Assembly (NCBI RefSeq): GCF_000340215.1
Contig: NW_006921534.1
Span: 955,171 to 1,019,170, forward strand
Source: Pseudocercospora fijiensis CIRAD86
Taxonomy: Eukaryota; Ascomycota; Dothideomycetes; Mycosphaerellales; Mycosphaerellaceae
Direction: 5' to 3'
DNA length: 64,000 nucleotides
Position numbers and translations under genes: made by a program. The notes below the pieces were generated by a model that was given only the letters and a program-made list of their open reading frames with translations, was not told where the DNA came from and searched no databases. Positions 12,001 through 24,250 of this stretch are shown here, one piece after another. Positions within the stretch are counted from its first letter, which is position 1. Each line of letters opens with the position of its first letter.

Positions 12001-13300
12001 ACTAGTAGACTTCCTAGTAGTAGTGTTAGTAAGCGTAACGATAATGTTAATAATCCTAATAAAGGAGGAGGCCTGTTGCCTTGCTTCTAGGGGGAATTGG
12101 GTAGCGAATACGGCGGTGTATATGTCTTAGTATTAGCGTAAGACCTAGAAGAACGCCGAGAGCCGCTTCTAGAAGAGGGATAAGACCGTAGTAATTGCGG
12201 AGGACCCCTTTTACCCTATAGCTCTTTATACTAGTGTAATAGGGATTTTCTAGTACCTACGAGTTCCCCGAATGCTCCCTTTAGGTATCCTATATTGCTC
12301 TCCGAGAGGGACCTTTGCCTCGCTAGTCGCTGTCGTCTCTAGAACTCCTACTCCTACTTCTTCTTATCGCAACTGTATAGGTACTTGTAGTAATTTCGTA
12401 CTGTTCTATAGACCTATCGAAACTTGATATGCCCTACACTACGAGATTAGCGATATAGATTAAGCCCTAGGAGAATTCTATTAATCTCCTCGTCGCTATA
12501 AATCTACTCCTTTCCGCCGGCTTGTTTCTATAGTAATAGGGAGCTTGCTAAGGTTCCGGATGAGGCCTTTAATGCTCTTAATACTAGGCTTTACCGATAG
12601 ATAGTCCGCTTAATGTCCTCTTCGTCCTAGTCTCTCTTACTACTCGTTCGATAAGGTATTTCCGTAGGGTTGCCCTAACTATAAAATCCTTTGAAATTAG
12701 CAATCTTCTTAGCTAGTTCCGGGCTCTTAAGATCCTAACTAGTACGCTTCTTCCGTACGACCTTCTACATGCCTCTAATATAGTTCTACCTATTCCTACC
12801 TTCCTCGGGTATATGTAACCTGCTTAAGCCTCCTATCGGAGCGGGTAGCTCTCGATGTATCGGGCTCTTCGGTATACCGCTACTAAATACGGGTAGGCTC
12901 GGTAGGTGATTTCCGCTTACGTAAAGCCGCTATCTACGCTAATACAGGGCTTCCTATATGTCTCGTGCTTCCGGTAGGGGAAATTCTAACATATGCGTAT
13001 GCTATTAATGCTGTATTCGTATCCTCTGTAAATAATACTATAGGGCGATGCGTACGCCCGGTCGATACTATTACTATAAGATGCTAATACTAGATAATAT
13101 TCAATATGCTGTTACTATTAATGCTGTTACTAATGCTATAAATGCTGTATTCTAATGCCGTATTCTAATACTGTATCGTCTCGCTTTCTCGCTTAAACTG
13201 TATATACTAAACGCCTATCGCTATGCCTTAAAACTGCCTAGATATGTCGCTGTCGCTGCACCTGCTATTCTATGCCGATAACTATTGCACTTTTAGGCCC

Positions 13301-13315
13301 CTTGCTGCTCGCTAG
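13301..13315 (-). other. Candidate primer-binding site of Gypsy element 1
   Basis: Immediately inside the 5' LTR the minus strand reads TAGCGAGCAGCAAGG, which would be TGGCGAGCAGCAAGG before one RIP change, that is, the TGG start usual for a tRNA-primed site. The matching tRNA is not identified. Confidence 0.35.
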
Positions 13316-13441
13316 TAGAAGTGTGATAGCAACTGTGTATTCGATAGATACGTAGAGAGGTAGAAGTTCTAAGTACGGAAGAGGGCTCTCGTAGTATGCT
13401 AAGTCCGCTTTGTCGATGCCTTAGGCTCTAACTCTCTAACC
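13316..13441 (-). repeat. 5' LTR of Gypsy element 1
   Basis: Begins TAGAAGTGTGATAGCAACTG, the RIPed form of the left LTR start, and runs through to TCTCTAACC. Followed by the CGTTAAG target duplication at 13442-13448. Confidence 0.85.
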
Positions 13442-14239
13442 CGTTAAGAGGAGGCTATATACTCGCCTTCGAGCCTATTAAGCACTAGACGACGATTAGG
13501 GCTAGATTTATTCTCTCTAAATCCTAGTAGTAGGAATTCGTTATAGAGTACTACTATCTAGTCCTTACCTTTATAGAGTCTAAGTAGAAGGTTATTCGGA
13601 GATATAAGAATATCGACTATTAACCCGTATATCTTCGAAAAGGCTAGCTAGGCGTATCTTTATAAACCCGAGTATACCGAGCAGTTTAGTTAATAGGTCT
13701 ATAAGATATAGTTTACTTTATACTTACGTTCGAAGGAGTATAAACTACGGAAGTACTCGATACGATAGGGTAGTAAAGAGCGAATAGACATGTTCTAGAA
13801 GTTTTTTATAAAGGGGGGCATTATACTATTATACGACTTCTCGACTTAATAATTAACTAGCAATTATCTATAACTTCTAAGGTTTAATCTTAAAATACCC
13901 GAAACTAGGGGATAGGAATTTATCGCCTACTAACTATCTCTATTCTAAACGGTATTAGGAATCTTAAGGGGAGATAAGGGTTAATATAGATATAGCGTTC
14001 TAGACAGAGGTACGTCTTCTAAAATACTAGCTATAGTCGCCGGCTATCGCTATAGGCTACTTTAATAAACCCTATAGATCTAGCTAATTATTATAGGCTA
14101 CGCTAAAGGAAGCTTAAAGATTAAAGGCTACCGATTTCTCCCCCGAAGACTTTAAGTAACTAGCAAACGAAATACTAGCTATAAACGGACTTTCGGAAGA
14201 CTTCTACGAAAGGGAGTCTATAGAGAAGATATACCTATA

Positions 14240-15807
14240 TCTTATAAATTAATCCCCCCCCCCTGCCTATTTCTCGGCGCGACTACCTAGTATACTATAT
14301 TCGAAAATAATAAAAAGGCTAAGTTAGACGATATTCGGGAGATCCTCCGTAATACTCGCCGAGTAGCTATAACTATCGATAGCTAGTTAAGCCGGGCTAT
14401 AAAAGCCTCCTTCCTCTTAATTATACTATACTTTATTAATTCGGATTAGAAACTCTCGGAACTTATAATCGGATTCCCTAAAATTATAGGTTCCTATCCT
14501 AGTAAAGATATAGCGAAGCTTATCTATACGGTAATAGATAGGGTTAGCGTAACTACGAAACTAATCCCGATTACTATAGATAATACTAGAAATAATCGAA
14601 TATTATATAAGGCGTTATATATACTATATACTTATATTGGTCTTTAAAATTACTAATACTATCGATAGGGTCGAGTACGTAGACGAGATTATAAGATCTA
14701 TAATCTAGCTTAATCTTCTAAATATTAAGCTCGCTACGATTCCGAATATATACGATAATAAAGATAAAGAGGAGCCTAGTAATAGCCCTAGCCCTATTAA
14801 ATCGAGGCCGACGTCGTTAGCGGTTATATCCCTATAGAAGTTTCCCTACTTCGCTTATATAGTTTAAATCGCGATCCGACCCCTCTTTAAGACGCTTAAA
14901 ATTGCATTATTAAACGACGACTAATAGGAGATCCTAGATAAGGATAAAGTAAAGTCGAAAGTCGAGAAACTCGTTATAGTAATAAGACGAGATAAGGTAG
15001 AGAGCCTCGCTCTCGTTTTATATAAGGTATAACTTTTGTCTATAGCTAGTAACTATAGCCGGCACCTATAGCCGGTAATCTAGTATAGTTCTAGCCCTTC
15101 TTTTCTAGCTTCGTCGTCTAGTAATATATACGAACTCGAGCTTATAGAGATATAACCGATTCGAGGCTATTTAAAAGAACCTTATCGAGCGCCCTAAAAC
15201 TAATACCTAGAATATCGTATAGAATAAGCGATAGTAAAAGCGGCCTCTATAGCGCCTACTCCGTTTTACCTAAGACGTAAAGACCTAGTTCGATTCGACT
15301 TTCTCTATAGTTACGAAAGGATATACTTTACGTACTACGCTCGAGATCTATTAGAATTCCGAGGGTATTACTTAGCTCGGGCTTACCGCCGCTAAATAGC
15401 GCTAAGTAGAGTATCTCGTAGTCTAAATTAGTGAGTCTTACGCGAAGATTACTACTACGATTAGAAGAACCCGAGGACCGACGATCTACCTTATCTTTAC
15501 GTACTATAACTAGCTCTTTAACGAGCTTAACGAAACCGTACCTAAGCTAGCTAAGAAGAGCGTCCCCTAAAAAGTAGCTATAACAAAAGCTTTAGACACT
15601 TCCTATACTAAGTTATATAAATATTATAGTACTACCTTCTAGTCGTTTAGGAATATCTATAGCGTTACGTACTTGCTAAACCTAGTAGAAAAGGATATAT
15701 ACTAGTAGAAGCTAGAATAGAAGGGGGACGAGGAATAGCCTAGGTATTACTAGACTATTCTAGAAAAGATATTCTATAAGCGTCGGCAAGAAACTAGTCT
15801 AAATATA
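14240..15807 (+). pseudogene. hAT transposase, N-terminal and central part, copy A
   Basis: The plus-strand frame after removal of RIP stops shows the hAT catalytic core start RVAITIDS (about 14363), then FLLIILYFI, a KLSELIIGFPKIIGSY stretch, and LIPITIDNTRNN (about 14560). This is the order of the first catalytic Asp, the second strands and the second Asp segment (the DNASNN motif of the family). Further on come KLYKYYSTTF (about 15610), like the KLSKYY segment of fungal hAT proteins, and a KDIYQ-KLE stretch (about 15685). The gene is cut at 15807 by the SWIM transposon and resumes at 24625. It would bind the hAT ends and carry out cut-and-paste transposition. Inactive. Confidence 0.85.
15798..15807. 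repeat. Target-site duplication, left, of SWIM transposon 1
   Basis: TCTAAATATA precedes the left terminal repeat and recurs after the right one at 24615-24624. hAT copy B has it once, at about 44227-44236. Confidence 0.9.
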
Positions 15808-16335
15808 GGTCTAAGCAGATCAACCTAAGAAGTAAATTTCAGGTAGCTCTAGGGCACTTCGAAGGTTCCGTACGACCCTGCAAAGTGCCCTAGAACTACG
15901 TAAATTAGTATACAAATTGGGGTACTGCAAACCCCCCCTATACAACCTAATTACCTCGGATTTCTAACGTTCCGAACAGCCGTATTCGCTTAAAAACGAC
16001 TAAGTCTACGCCTACACTTAGGCATACTACTGCACTCGCTTAGAAGCGATAGTGTCCTCTTAAATACGTTATTTTAGTAGCAATCTTAGTATAGGAGACG
16101 GCTTACGAGAGGATTAATCCGTACTAGGCGGTAAGTGAAGTGCAACTATATATAATCTTCTATAGGCGCGTTTCGAAGGCGATACTACGTTATTAAGTAA
16201 AGGCTTCTAACGACGATAAGGCTTATAAGAGCCACCTAATAGCTATAGTAGATCGAGTGAAGTGTCCTTATTAGCATATAATAGCAATAGCGATAAATAT
16301 TGAGCTAAATGCCTTAATGCCTCGTCGTTATCGTA

Positions 16336-17160
16336 TTAGACACTTTTGCTAGCGTCGTTTAATAAAGATAGCGGTAATCGACTTAACTTAGTTAGAGCCG
16401 GAGTTAAGTAAAGAAGCAGTGCTAAGTTAGATAGGCCTTCGAAGAAGTCCTTACTATTACTCTTGTACGGCGCGTCTTCGTTACTATCGATAGCAATAAT
16501 GCCGTTACTATTAGGTAGACCGTAGACCGTTAAGGCATAGCCGTCGACAATAATGCGAGGCCTATATAGTAGGGCCCTTAATAGCTCTAAGTTAGTTATA
16601 GAGGCAGCTAATAAGGGTAGAGTTAGCAATAGAGCCGTACGGAAGATAGGTTATCGTAACGGCTTATCGTCGACCTGTCGCTACTTAGCTTTACGACGAG
16701 GTGTCAATTTGGCCTGCTTAGCGCTATTGTTAAGCTACTGTTGTATATCGGCCTTTATAGCGGTCTAGTTGCTAGTTATATAGTTAGTAACCTACTATAG
16801 AAGGGCCTTATATTGCTAAGCGTCGGTAAGGCCGGAATACTACGAGTCGTAGAAGCGGAAGAAGGACTATATAACTACCTCTTATATAGAATAGAAGTAG
16901 TCCTTTACCTAGCGCTTCCGAGACACTCCTAGAGCCTTATAAACGTTAACAACCTATACTAACTAATCATCTTTAATAATAAGCTTAGTGTTATACTATT
17001 TAGGGTAGACGAGGTTACTATTTAGTCCTTAGAAGCGACTAATATAGAGCCTGCAACGGTATAGAGTAAGGCGACTATTCCCTTGCTTATAAAAGCGCTA
17101 GATATGCTTGCAAGGTAGGTAATAGCTGTACTAGAAGTAGTAGAAGCACTTAGTGTATAC
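16336..17160 (-). pseudogene. SWIM transposase, C-terminal half, copy 1
   Basis: At 17101-17158 (minus strand) the frame reads CFYYFQYSYYLPCKHI (the Q is a TAG here), the CxCxnCxH pattern of a SWIM zinc finger with the second Cys turned to Tyr by RIP. Downstream a 97-codon stretch without stops (16336-16629) ends with LSRLPLSLLNDASKS. The second copy has the same block, LERSRLPLSLLKGASKS (about 32230-32285), which confirms that this is real coding sequence. SWIM fingers in transposases are thought to bind DNA or protein. The N-terminal half lies beyond the LINE, at 22376-24250. Confidence 0.65.
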
Positions 17161-17416
17161 ATCGTCGTATAGAGCCGGCAGAGCTATCCTCTAGGTAGGC
17201 TTATAGTTGTTAATATCGTTATAGCACTATATAAGCTTATCTACTATCTTCTTCTATACTAAGAGAGGTAATTGTCGAAAAGCTAGAGTCTGTTCTTCTC
17301 GCTATATTAGAAGCTACCTATTCTTATTAACTACGCTATTTTAACGGACGCGCTCGCGGATATAGTTATTAAGCTAAACTAGGTATAGTACCGTACCTAT
17401 AATAGTTAGTTGTTGT

Positions 17417-17431
17417 TATATAAAGAAGCTA
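17417..17431. repeat. Target-site duplication, left, of LINE
   Basis: TATATAAAGAAGCTA, repeated exactly at 22361-22375 on the far side of the LINE. Fifteen bases is a normal LINE duplication length; the first few bases could belong to the tail. Confidence 0.9.
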
Positions 17432-17559
17432 CACTTCATCGGCGACTCTATATAACCGAGCTCGATAAGCGCGTAGGCTATATAATACTAGAGAATAGTA
17501 GCGAACAATTAGAGACGAAGGGAAGACAGTTAAGAAGGAAGGGAGGACGAATAGAAAGC

Positions 17560-18760
17560 ACTATATACTAGGGCAGAGGAGGTGCTAAAGGCGGAAGATA
17601 GAAGAACCCCTAAGAGGGCATATAGGATAATAATCTTAGAACTCCTTAGAGGACTAAAAGCAATCTATAACTAGGCAAGCTACGTAATTACAAAGGTAGC
17701 TAATACAGTCGTAGCAAAGATTACGAAGAAACAATAGGAGATAAGCCTAAACTACCGCACCTAGGTAGCAGTAGCTAGTTAGGAGGCGCTAAAACCCCCG
17801 AGGACAGTAGTTAGAGTCTATATTACGGACCTACAGGAGCAAAAGGAAATCTAAGGACTTATAGGGAAAGAGATTGTAGAAAGAATTATAGTTAAAGAAG
17901 TAATTAGGGCTAGGAACGAAGGTAAAGGGGTAATTAAGCTGTTTATAGTATAAGAGCAGGACAAAAAGAAGCTAGAAACACAAAAAGAATAGACAACTAA
18001 GATAGGGAAAACAGTAAAGGTCTCCTAACAGCAATTTATAATTATAGCCTATAGTATAACAAAAAGCTTTAAGGAAGAATAGGATGTTAAGAGCCTATAG
18101 AGACAAAACTAAGCTATATGCCTAGGCCTAAAGATTACAAAAATAGCATAGATCAAAAGGAAAATTAAAGAGACTAAGAAGCAGTCTTCCCTAATTATCT
18201 AGGTAGGGAGTGTAGAGCAAGCTAATATAGTGCTAGACTAGGGGTTGTTCTAGGACTTTAAAAGATTAGAAACAGAGATATATAGAAGCAACTATAGGAT
18301 AATGCAGTACTTCAAATATTAATACTATAGACACTTAGCAGCTAAGTGCATAAAGACAACTAACACCTACTCCTATTATATAGGGGATTACTAGGTTAAA
18401 GAATGCAAAGCATATAAGGGAGAGGCAAGATATATATACTGCACTAAAAGACACCCCTCTTAGGCGAAGGAATACTTAGTAAGAATATAGGCAGCTAGGA
18501 AGGCAAAGGAAGCTAGAATCAATATACTAAAAAGATATATAACAAGCTAGGGCAGCTAGGTATAGAAGCAACCTAGCTAAGTGCTACAAAAGAGGTCTAG
18601 ACAAGATAATAGGTTTATATTTAGGGCCTTACTAGCATAAGAGAGTTACTAGCAACTAGGGAGACTAAGATACCTTAACATTATAGGAAAGGAAGTAGGG
18701 CAGACAAAGCTTAGTCAAATATTGGTCTAAAGTAAGGGAAGACTAAAGGAAAACTTATAG
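17560..18760 (+). pseudogene. LINE ORF1 with CCHC knuckles
   Basis: A Lys/Glu-rich frame ends with zinc knuckles at about 18310-18440. The segment YYRHLAAKC (about 18318) is followed by DYQVKECK and YIYCTKRHPS, in which C-x2-C-x4-H-x4-C spacing is visible once TAT/TAC are read as former Cys codons. ORF1 proteins of Tad-type LINEs bind the element RNA. Confidence 0.65.
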
Positions 18761-18889
18761 GGGAATAATATAGATAAAACCTAATAAACATTGCAACATT
18801 ACTAAACATTATATAGTACAATATTAATAAGAGCAAAGACAAGGTATAGAGGAGCTTCCTTTAAGTACTAAACCTAAAAGAACATTACA

Positions 18890-19500
18890 TTATCGCAATC
18901 TAAGAGCCCTAGCTTAACCTATATACAAAGAGACTAGCAACAGTCAAAGACCTAAGATACTACCTAATTATCTATAACTAGGGAGCCCTAAGGACATACA
19001 TCTACATTAGTAAGGAGATAGATATAGAAACCTAGCAGGCTATACTATAGGAGGATAGGGACCTAACATTAGTTTAAGTAGAGACATCCTAAGGTACACT
19101 CTAAGTCTACTATATATACAACCTACTACTAGACTTAAGAAGCAGTACCTAACTAAAAACCCTAGAAAGACTACCTAGAGTTATCTAGGGGAACACCTAC
19201 TAAATCCTACTTAGGGATTTCAATCTCTACTACCCCCTCTAGGGCTTAGACTTTACCCTAGCTTACTACTTCCTAGTAGGAAGACTAATTAACATATTAG
19301 AGAGGGAAGGAATAGAAATTGTTACCCTAAAGGGACTAATTACTTAGGAGGCAAGAGGAAGCAGTAGTACACTAGACCTATACTTTATATTACATTAGAT
19401 TAGGAATAGGATTATAAGATACAGGGTCAACTAGGAGCTAGAAGAATTATTAGACTACTTCCCGGTACAGATTGAGCTAAATATCTAAGCTAATTAGGAA
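18890..19500 (+). pseudogene. LINE apurinic-type endonuclease
   Basis: ILLRDFNLYYPL at about 19207-19242 corresponds to the GDFN-H-xxW segment of APE-type LINE endonucleases (the Gly is now Arg by RIP). GSSSTLDLYFIL at about 19360 corresponds to the SSxxIDL segment near the end of the domain. The enzyme would nick target DNA to prime reverse transcription. It precedes the reverse transcriptase in the same orientation. Confidence 0.75.
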
Positions 19501-20099
19501 AGGGAACTAGAGGAGAAGCTTAACTAGAAAGGTACCTAATAGGATAGGATTAGGGAGGAACTAGAAAGGGACCTAAAACTAGAGGAACTCTTTACAAAGC
19601 ACCTACTAAGGCTAGAGGATATTGACAAGGCAGTAGAAGAACTAATAGGAATCCTAAAATAGGTAGCTAGAAAGCATACCCTAGCAAAGAAACATTTACT
19701 ATACTAGCAACTATACTAGACTAGTAAGTATATAAGGAAGGTTAAAGTAGTAAGGAAGGCTAGGAGGCAGTAGATACAAACCTATACCTAGGAAGCATAG
19801 GACAACTATAACAAAGCCTACTAAGAAAAGAAGATCTAGATTAAGAAGGATAAGATATAAGAATAGAGATCTATAATAGGAATAATTATAAAGAAACTAG
19901 AGGAGATATAGAGGATAGCTAAATAGGTAAGGAGACCTAAACAGGATAAAGACATGCTACTACAATTCCCGGATATTATAGACTAACAAGGACAAATGCA
20001 GACTACAATAGAAGGGAAAGTAAGAGCCCTAGGCTAACACTTCTTCTATAGAAAAGTATAAGCAGACCTATTAGACATAAAGGAGAAAGAATAAGAGAC

Positions 20100-21420
20100 T
20101 CTACTGCTAGGCATACTAAGAGATACCTAGGTTAAACCCGAAACTATTAAAAGGATCCTAAAGAAAATTCTAAGCAATAAGGCACTAGGAGAAGACAAGA
20201 TCTATAACAAACTTCTAAAAGCATATAGGAAGGGGCTAGCCCTAGTACTAGCTAATATCTTTTTACAAAGCCTAGCACTAGGACACTACCTAAGGCTATT
20301 TAGGAAGTCCCTAACAGTAGTACTAAGGAAGCCCTAGAAGGAAGACTATATATAGCTTAAGGCCTACAGACTAATAGCCCTACTTAATACAATAGGTAAG
20401 GTGCTAGAAAAAATTATCGCTAAAAGGCTAATAACCTTTGCCGAGGAAAGGAACATCCTTCCTAAAGGCTAGATAGGAGGAAGAAAGAAGAGGTCAACAC
20501 TAATAGCTATAGAACTAATTACAGAACAGATTAAGTATATCTAGCACTATAGTTAAAACTAGGTAGCAACCCTCCTTTCCCTTAACATCTTAGGAGCCTT
20601 TAATAATGTCTCCTATAAAAGGCTCCTATATATACTTAAATAGAAGGCTATACTAAACTAGATAGTCCAATTTATCTAGTCCTTCCTATAGGAAAGGTTA
20701 ATACAGCTTATTCTAGGCAAATTCAAATTAGACCTAATGCTAACTAAAAAGGGAATCCCCTAAGGATTAATACTCTCCCTAATCCTCTTCCTTATCTTTA
20801 TAGTAGACCTACTCCTACTCCTAGAATCAAGAAACACATTAGCATTAGGGTTTATAGATGATACAAACATCCTAGCCTAGTCTAAGACAATAGAAACCAA
20901 CTGTAAGATCCTAGAAGAGAAGCACTAGGAGTATAAAAAATAGGTAAGGAGATATAGAGCAAAATTCGCCCTAGAGAAATACTAGCTTATCTATTTTAGC
21001 AAGGCTAAATCAACCTATAATATAAAGCAATCAATCACTATCTAAGGCTTTAAAACCTAACTATTAGTAGAGCTTAGGGTACTAGGGATCTAGCTAGACC
21101 TAAAACTAAATTAGGGACTACAAGTAAAGAAGGCAAAGTAGAGGGCAGATACTAATATACAATCTATTAATAGGCTTATAGCCTCTATATAGGGGGCTAT
21201 ATTCGAGAAAGCCAAAGTCATATACAAAGCAATTGTTAAGCTAGTAATGCTATATAGAGCATAGATATAGATAGCCTAGGAGAAAACACTAAAGAGGATT
21301 AAGCAACTAGTTAGCAGGTCCTAAACCTAAGGCCTAAAGAAAATCCTAGGAGCATACAAAACTATACCTACAAGGGTAGTAGAAATAGAATTAGGGATCC
21401 TACTAGTTAAACAATAATTC
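20100..21420 (+). pseudogene. LINE reverse transcriptase
   Basis: The domain shows RKKRSTLIAIELITEQI (about 20483), then TKKGIP-GLILSLILFLIF (20742-20800) with a stop at the Gln of the usual PQGSPLSP box, and the catalytic FIDDTNILA (FIDD codons 20851-20862). These three blocks in this order and spacing identify a LINE polymerase. LGAYKTIPT at about 21343 fits the conserved segment after the thumb. Stops and frame breaks make it inactive. Confidence 0.9.
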
Positions 21421-22340
21421 AAGGGACTAAGATACTAATATATAGCAAAGACAATAGAATACCTAGCCTAATAGACTATCTAAAAGGCACTAGACAAGAT
21501 AAAAGCCTAGTATATTAGGACTAGGAGGCGAGACAGACTACAAATAACTCCCTAGAAAGTTAAAGACCTAGAGCAATATAGAGTCTTAATAAGAGAAATA
21601 CTAGAAAAGGAGCTTTAGGGACTAAATATAAGGCTAAAGGAAGATAAGCTAAAGGGGGAGAAACAAAGCCTAGTAGAATTAATTGCTAGACACCTATAGG
21701 AGCAGGAATAGAATAAAACACAAGTCAGACTAGGAACCCTAAAGGCACTAATCAAATTTAGTTAATATAACTACTAGCTCTACAAGGACCTAAACAGGGC
21801 CGAAGCAAGCCTAGCTATCTAAATTAGATCTAAATACATTAGACTTAGATCTTACCTATTTAGAAGAAACGTCCTAGGAATTAAAAGTAGGGCTTACTAA
21901 TATAGCTACCAATCTCAGAACCCTAAGTATATACTACTAGTCTACCCTTAATAGTTAGAAGGTAGAAGTAATTAGAGACTAAAAGCAATAGAAAGGGAAT
22001 ACGACAAGCTAATCTAGAGCAAAGAAGACCTAAAGAGGATAGTAAAGTAGATCCTTAAACAGGGATTTATATAACAATTCGTACTAGCAAGGGAAACTAA
22101 GGAATAGATAAGAAGGAGGGAAGAAGAGGGGGAAAGAAGGGTAGGGCAGCAGGCAAGGTAGTTAGAGGGTAATAACTATAACACTAGTACACCCTAGAGG
22201 AAGGAAAACAAGGAAACGAGGAAGATTAACACTTGTAAATAGGACAGGAAGGAGGTTTTTACTAACTAAGTTGGTTTCCTACCTAAAACAATACATAGAA
22301 ACAGACCTATATAGGCTAAAAGGCACTACAACAGGCAAAT

Positions 22341-22360
22341 GAAATATCTATCTATCTATC
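22341..22360 (+). repeat. LINE 3' tail
   Basis: GAAATATCTATCTATCTATC: short TCTA repeats directly before the 3' target duplication, a usual way for fungal LINEs to end. Confidence 0.75.
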
Positions 22361-22375
22361 TATATAAAGAAGCTA

Positions 22376-24250
22376 TAAAGTCGTAGAAGAGTAAGAAGAT
22401 TACTAAGCGTAGCCGTAACCGAGAATTTCGGCCGTTCTAAGAACTATAGGGAGAACGGCTTTTATATAAAATTCCGCTAGCACTATAAGAAGGGGACGAA
22501 TACGTACCTCGCAAGCTCTATTTACGTATCTAACGCTTATCTCGGCGCTTTAGGTGTATATAATATCCCTCTAGTAGGTTAGTTGTGCGAACCGCTATTA
22601 AAAGCGGGTCTCCGAGCCGTACCTAAGTCGCCTATCGATCGCTCTCGGAAGCCTTCTAGTTAGTCCGTAAATAGGCTAATTTCTCGCTCGAATAGACAGT
22701 ATTATAGCTCTTTAGGTCGGCCTCTATAATAGTAACAAAGTGCTAGCATTCTTCTTAGTCTCTAGCAATAAATAGTGCTTTGTTTATTGCCTTAAAGGTA
22801 ACTAGAAAGCGCTTAAAGTGCTTCTCGAGGGTCTTAACGAGGTATCGTTAGTAGAGGCGTTAAACGATACTATAGTTAGATAGGGCTTAAACAACCCCTA
22901 GTTACTTACTCGCTAAGTCGTTAGTAATTAACTATAGGGGTATCCATTCCGACTACTCGGTCTAGTTTAAACAATCTTAATCTTTAGCTTTAGAAGACAT
23001 GCCGTTGTTGAAGTAATAGTGCTTCCTATAACCGTCGTATTCGCTAACTTTGTAATACTAGTCGAATTTAGCTATTTCTCGAAGCCTAGAGATAGCTATT
23101 TTAATTAGGTATACCTATTCGCAATCTATAAGGAAATAAGCCGCTAGCAACTACTCGAGATAATTATTGCGTACGTAGATTATCGACAATAGCTATTTAA
23201 GCTTGTTTATACAGTAGGTTAAGTCTAGTAAGAATAAAGAACTATAGTTGCGAAGGGCTCGGAGTTGCTAGTCCGCTACCTAAATAAGGCCTCTATATAG
23301 CTTTCTATCGCTTCTACGAGACTTAATTATCTCGATATAACCTCTTCTACTACTAAATTTAGCTTTTAAGTACTCGTACGCCTGCTTTAGTTGCTTACTA
23401 ACTACTAATCTAGTACCCTCTCTTCGCTTGTTACTTAGTCGTTTAAGGGCATCTCGATTCTCGCTACTAATACGGTCTTGAGTAATATTAACGGCTCTAG
23501 CATTATACTAAATTTAGCGCTGTTTAGGCCTTCTCATTTCATTAACTAACTAAGCGATAGTTGCTAGAAATTAGTTAGTATTACTAAGCGTGTAAAGTGC
23601 TAAGAACTCACTTACCGGCTCGAGAATTAATTAGATCCTTCTATACGGCCTTTACGCTATTATTAACCTTTAAACTATCGACAAACTCGAGACTATACGA
23701 GTAACACTAACTAAGCGGCTTTAGAAGCACGTAAACCGGCCTTATAACCGTTATATTCGTAGGTAGAGCCTTCGGTACGCAATTGTCGAGATGCTCGCCT
23801 AATTCGATATTAGGTCGCTTCTCGTAGATCTTAACAATCGTTAATTTCGCTATATAGTCGTATTCTAGCAGTGTATGCGCGACACGCTTCCGCCGCGCCT
23901 TCCTACGTTGCTTACTAATAATGATGCCCTCCGAAATGCGATCTACGCGGTTATAGTCTATATAGCCCTTGTAGATGCGATATTCGAGGCCGAGTCGTCG
24001 ATAATATCGCCCTTCCGAGTTAATAGATAGCTTCTTCGGTCGGTTCTTATAGTACTATACATTCGATACGAAATAGCGATATTCGTCGTATTCGAAGCCT
24101 TCTATTCGCATACCCTTACTACCGGCAGGGTAGAAGAATAGGCGCCTTCGATTATATATATTTAGTAGAAACGGGCTCTTAAACTATAACATTTAGTATT
24201 ATATCGACCTTACGAGCGACATGTGTATATACCGGCCGCTCTACCTCGAG
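22376..24250 (-). pseudogene. SWIM transposase, N-terminal half, copy 1
   Basis: Minus-strand frames with RIP stops continue the transposase across the LINE insertion. The right terminal repeat of the element ends at 24614, leaving roughly 350 bp of non-coding end. The matching half of the second copy reads on the plus strand from about 30060. I recognise no DDE or zinc-finger motif in this half with confidence. Confidence 0.45.

Larger units (their letters stand above)
3995..13441 (-). mobile_element. Ty3/Gypsy LTR retrotransposon 1, RIPed, nested in hAT-A
   Basis: A 9.45-kb element bounded by two near-identical 126-bp LTRs (3995-4120, 13316-13441) and a target duplication. The domain order read on the minus strand from right to left is gag with a CCHC knuckle, reverse transcriptase, RNase H, integrase, which is the Ty3/Gypsy order. 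The LTRs differ at about three sites, all transitions of the RIP type (TG/TA, CA/TA), so the element was young when RIP hit it. It interrupts the hAT element ahead of the transposase; copy B shows the uninterrupted site. Reading frames are full of RIP stops, so the element is dead. Confidence 0.9.
17432..22360 (+). mobile_element. Tad-like LINE retrotransposon nested in the SWIM transposon
   Basis: A 4.9-kb non-LTR element with ORF1 (CCHC knuckles), endonuclease and reverse transcriptase on the plus strand, a short TCTA repeat as 3' tail, and a 15-bp target duplication. It is the youngest layer of the stack hAT, SWIM transposon, LINE. Its base changes differ from its surroundings: CpA is kept on the plus strand while TpG is rare. 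Frames carry TAG/TAA, so it is inactive. Clade assignment to Tad1/I-like elements is by domain order and sequence feel only. Confidence 0.9.
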
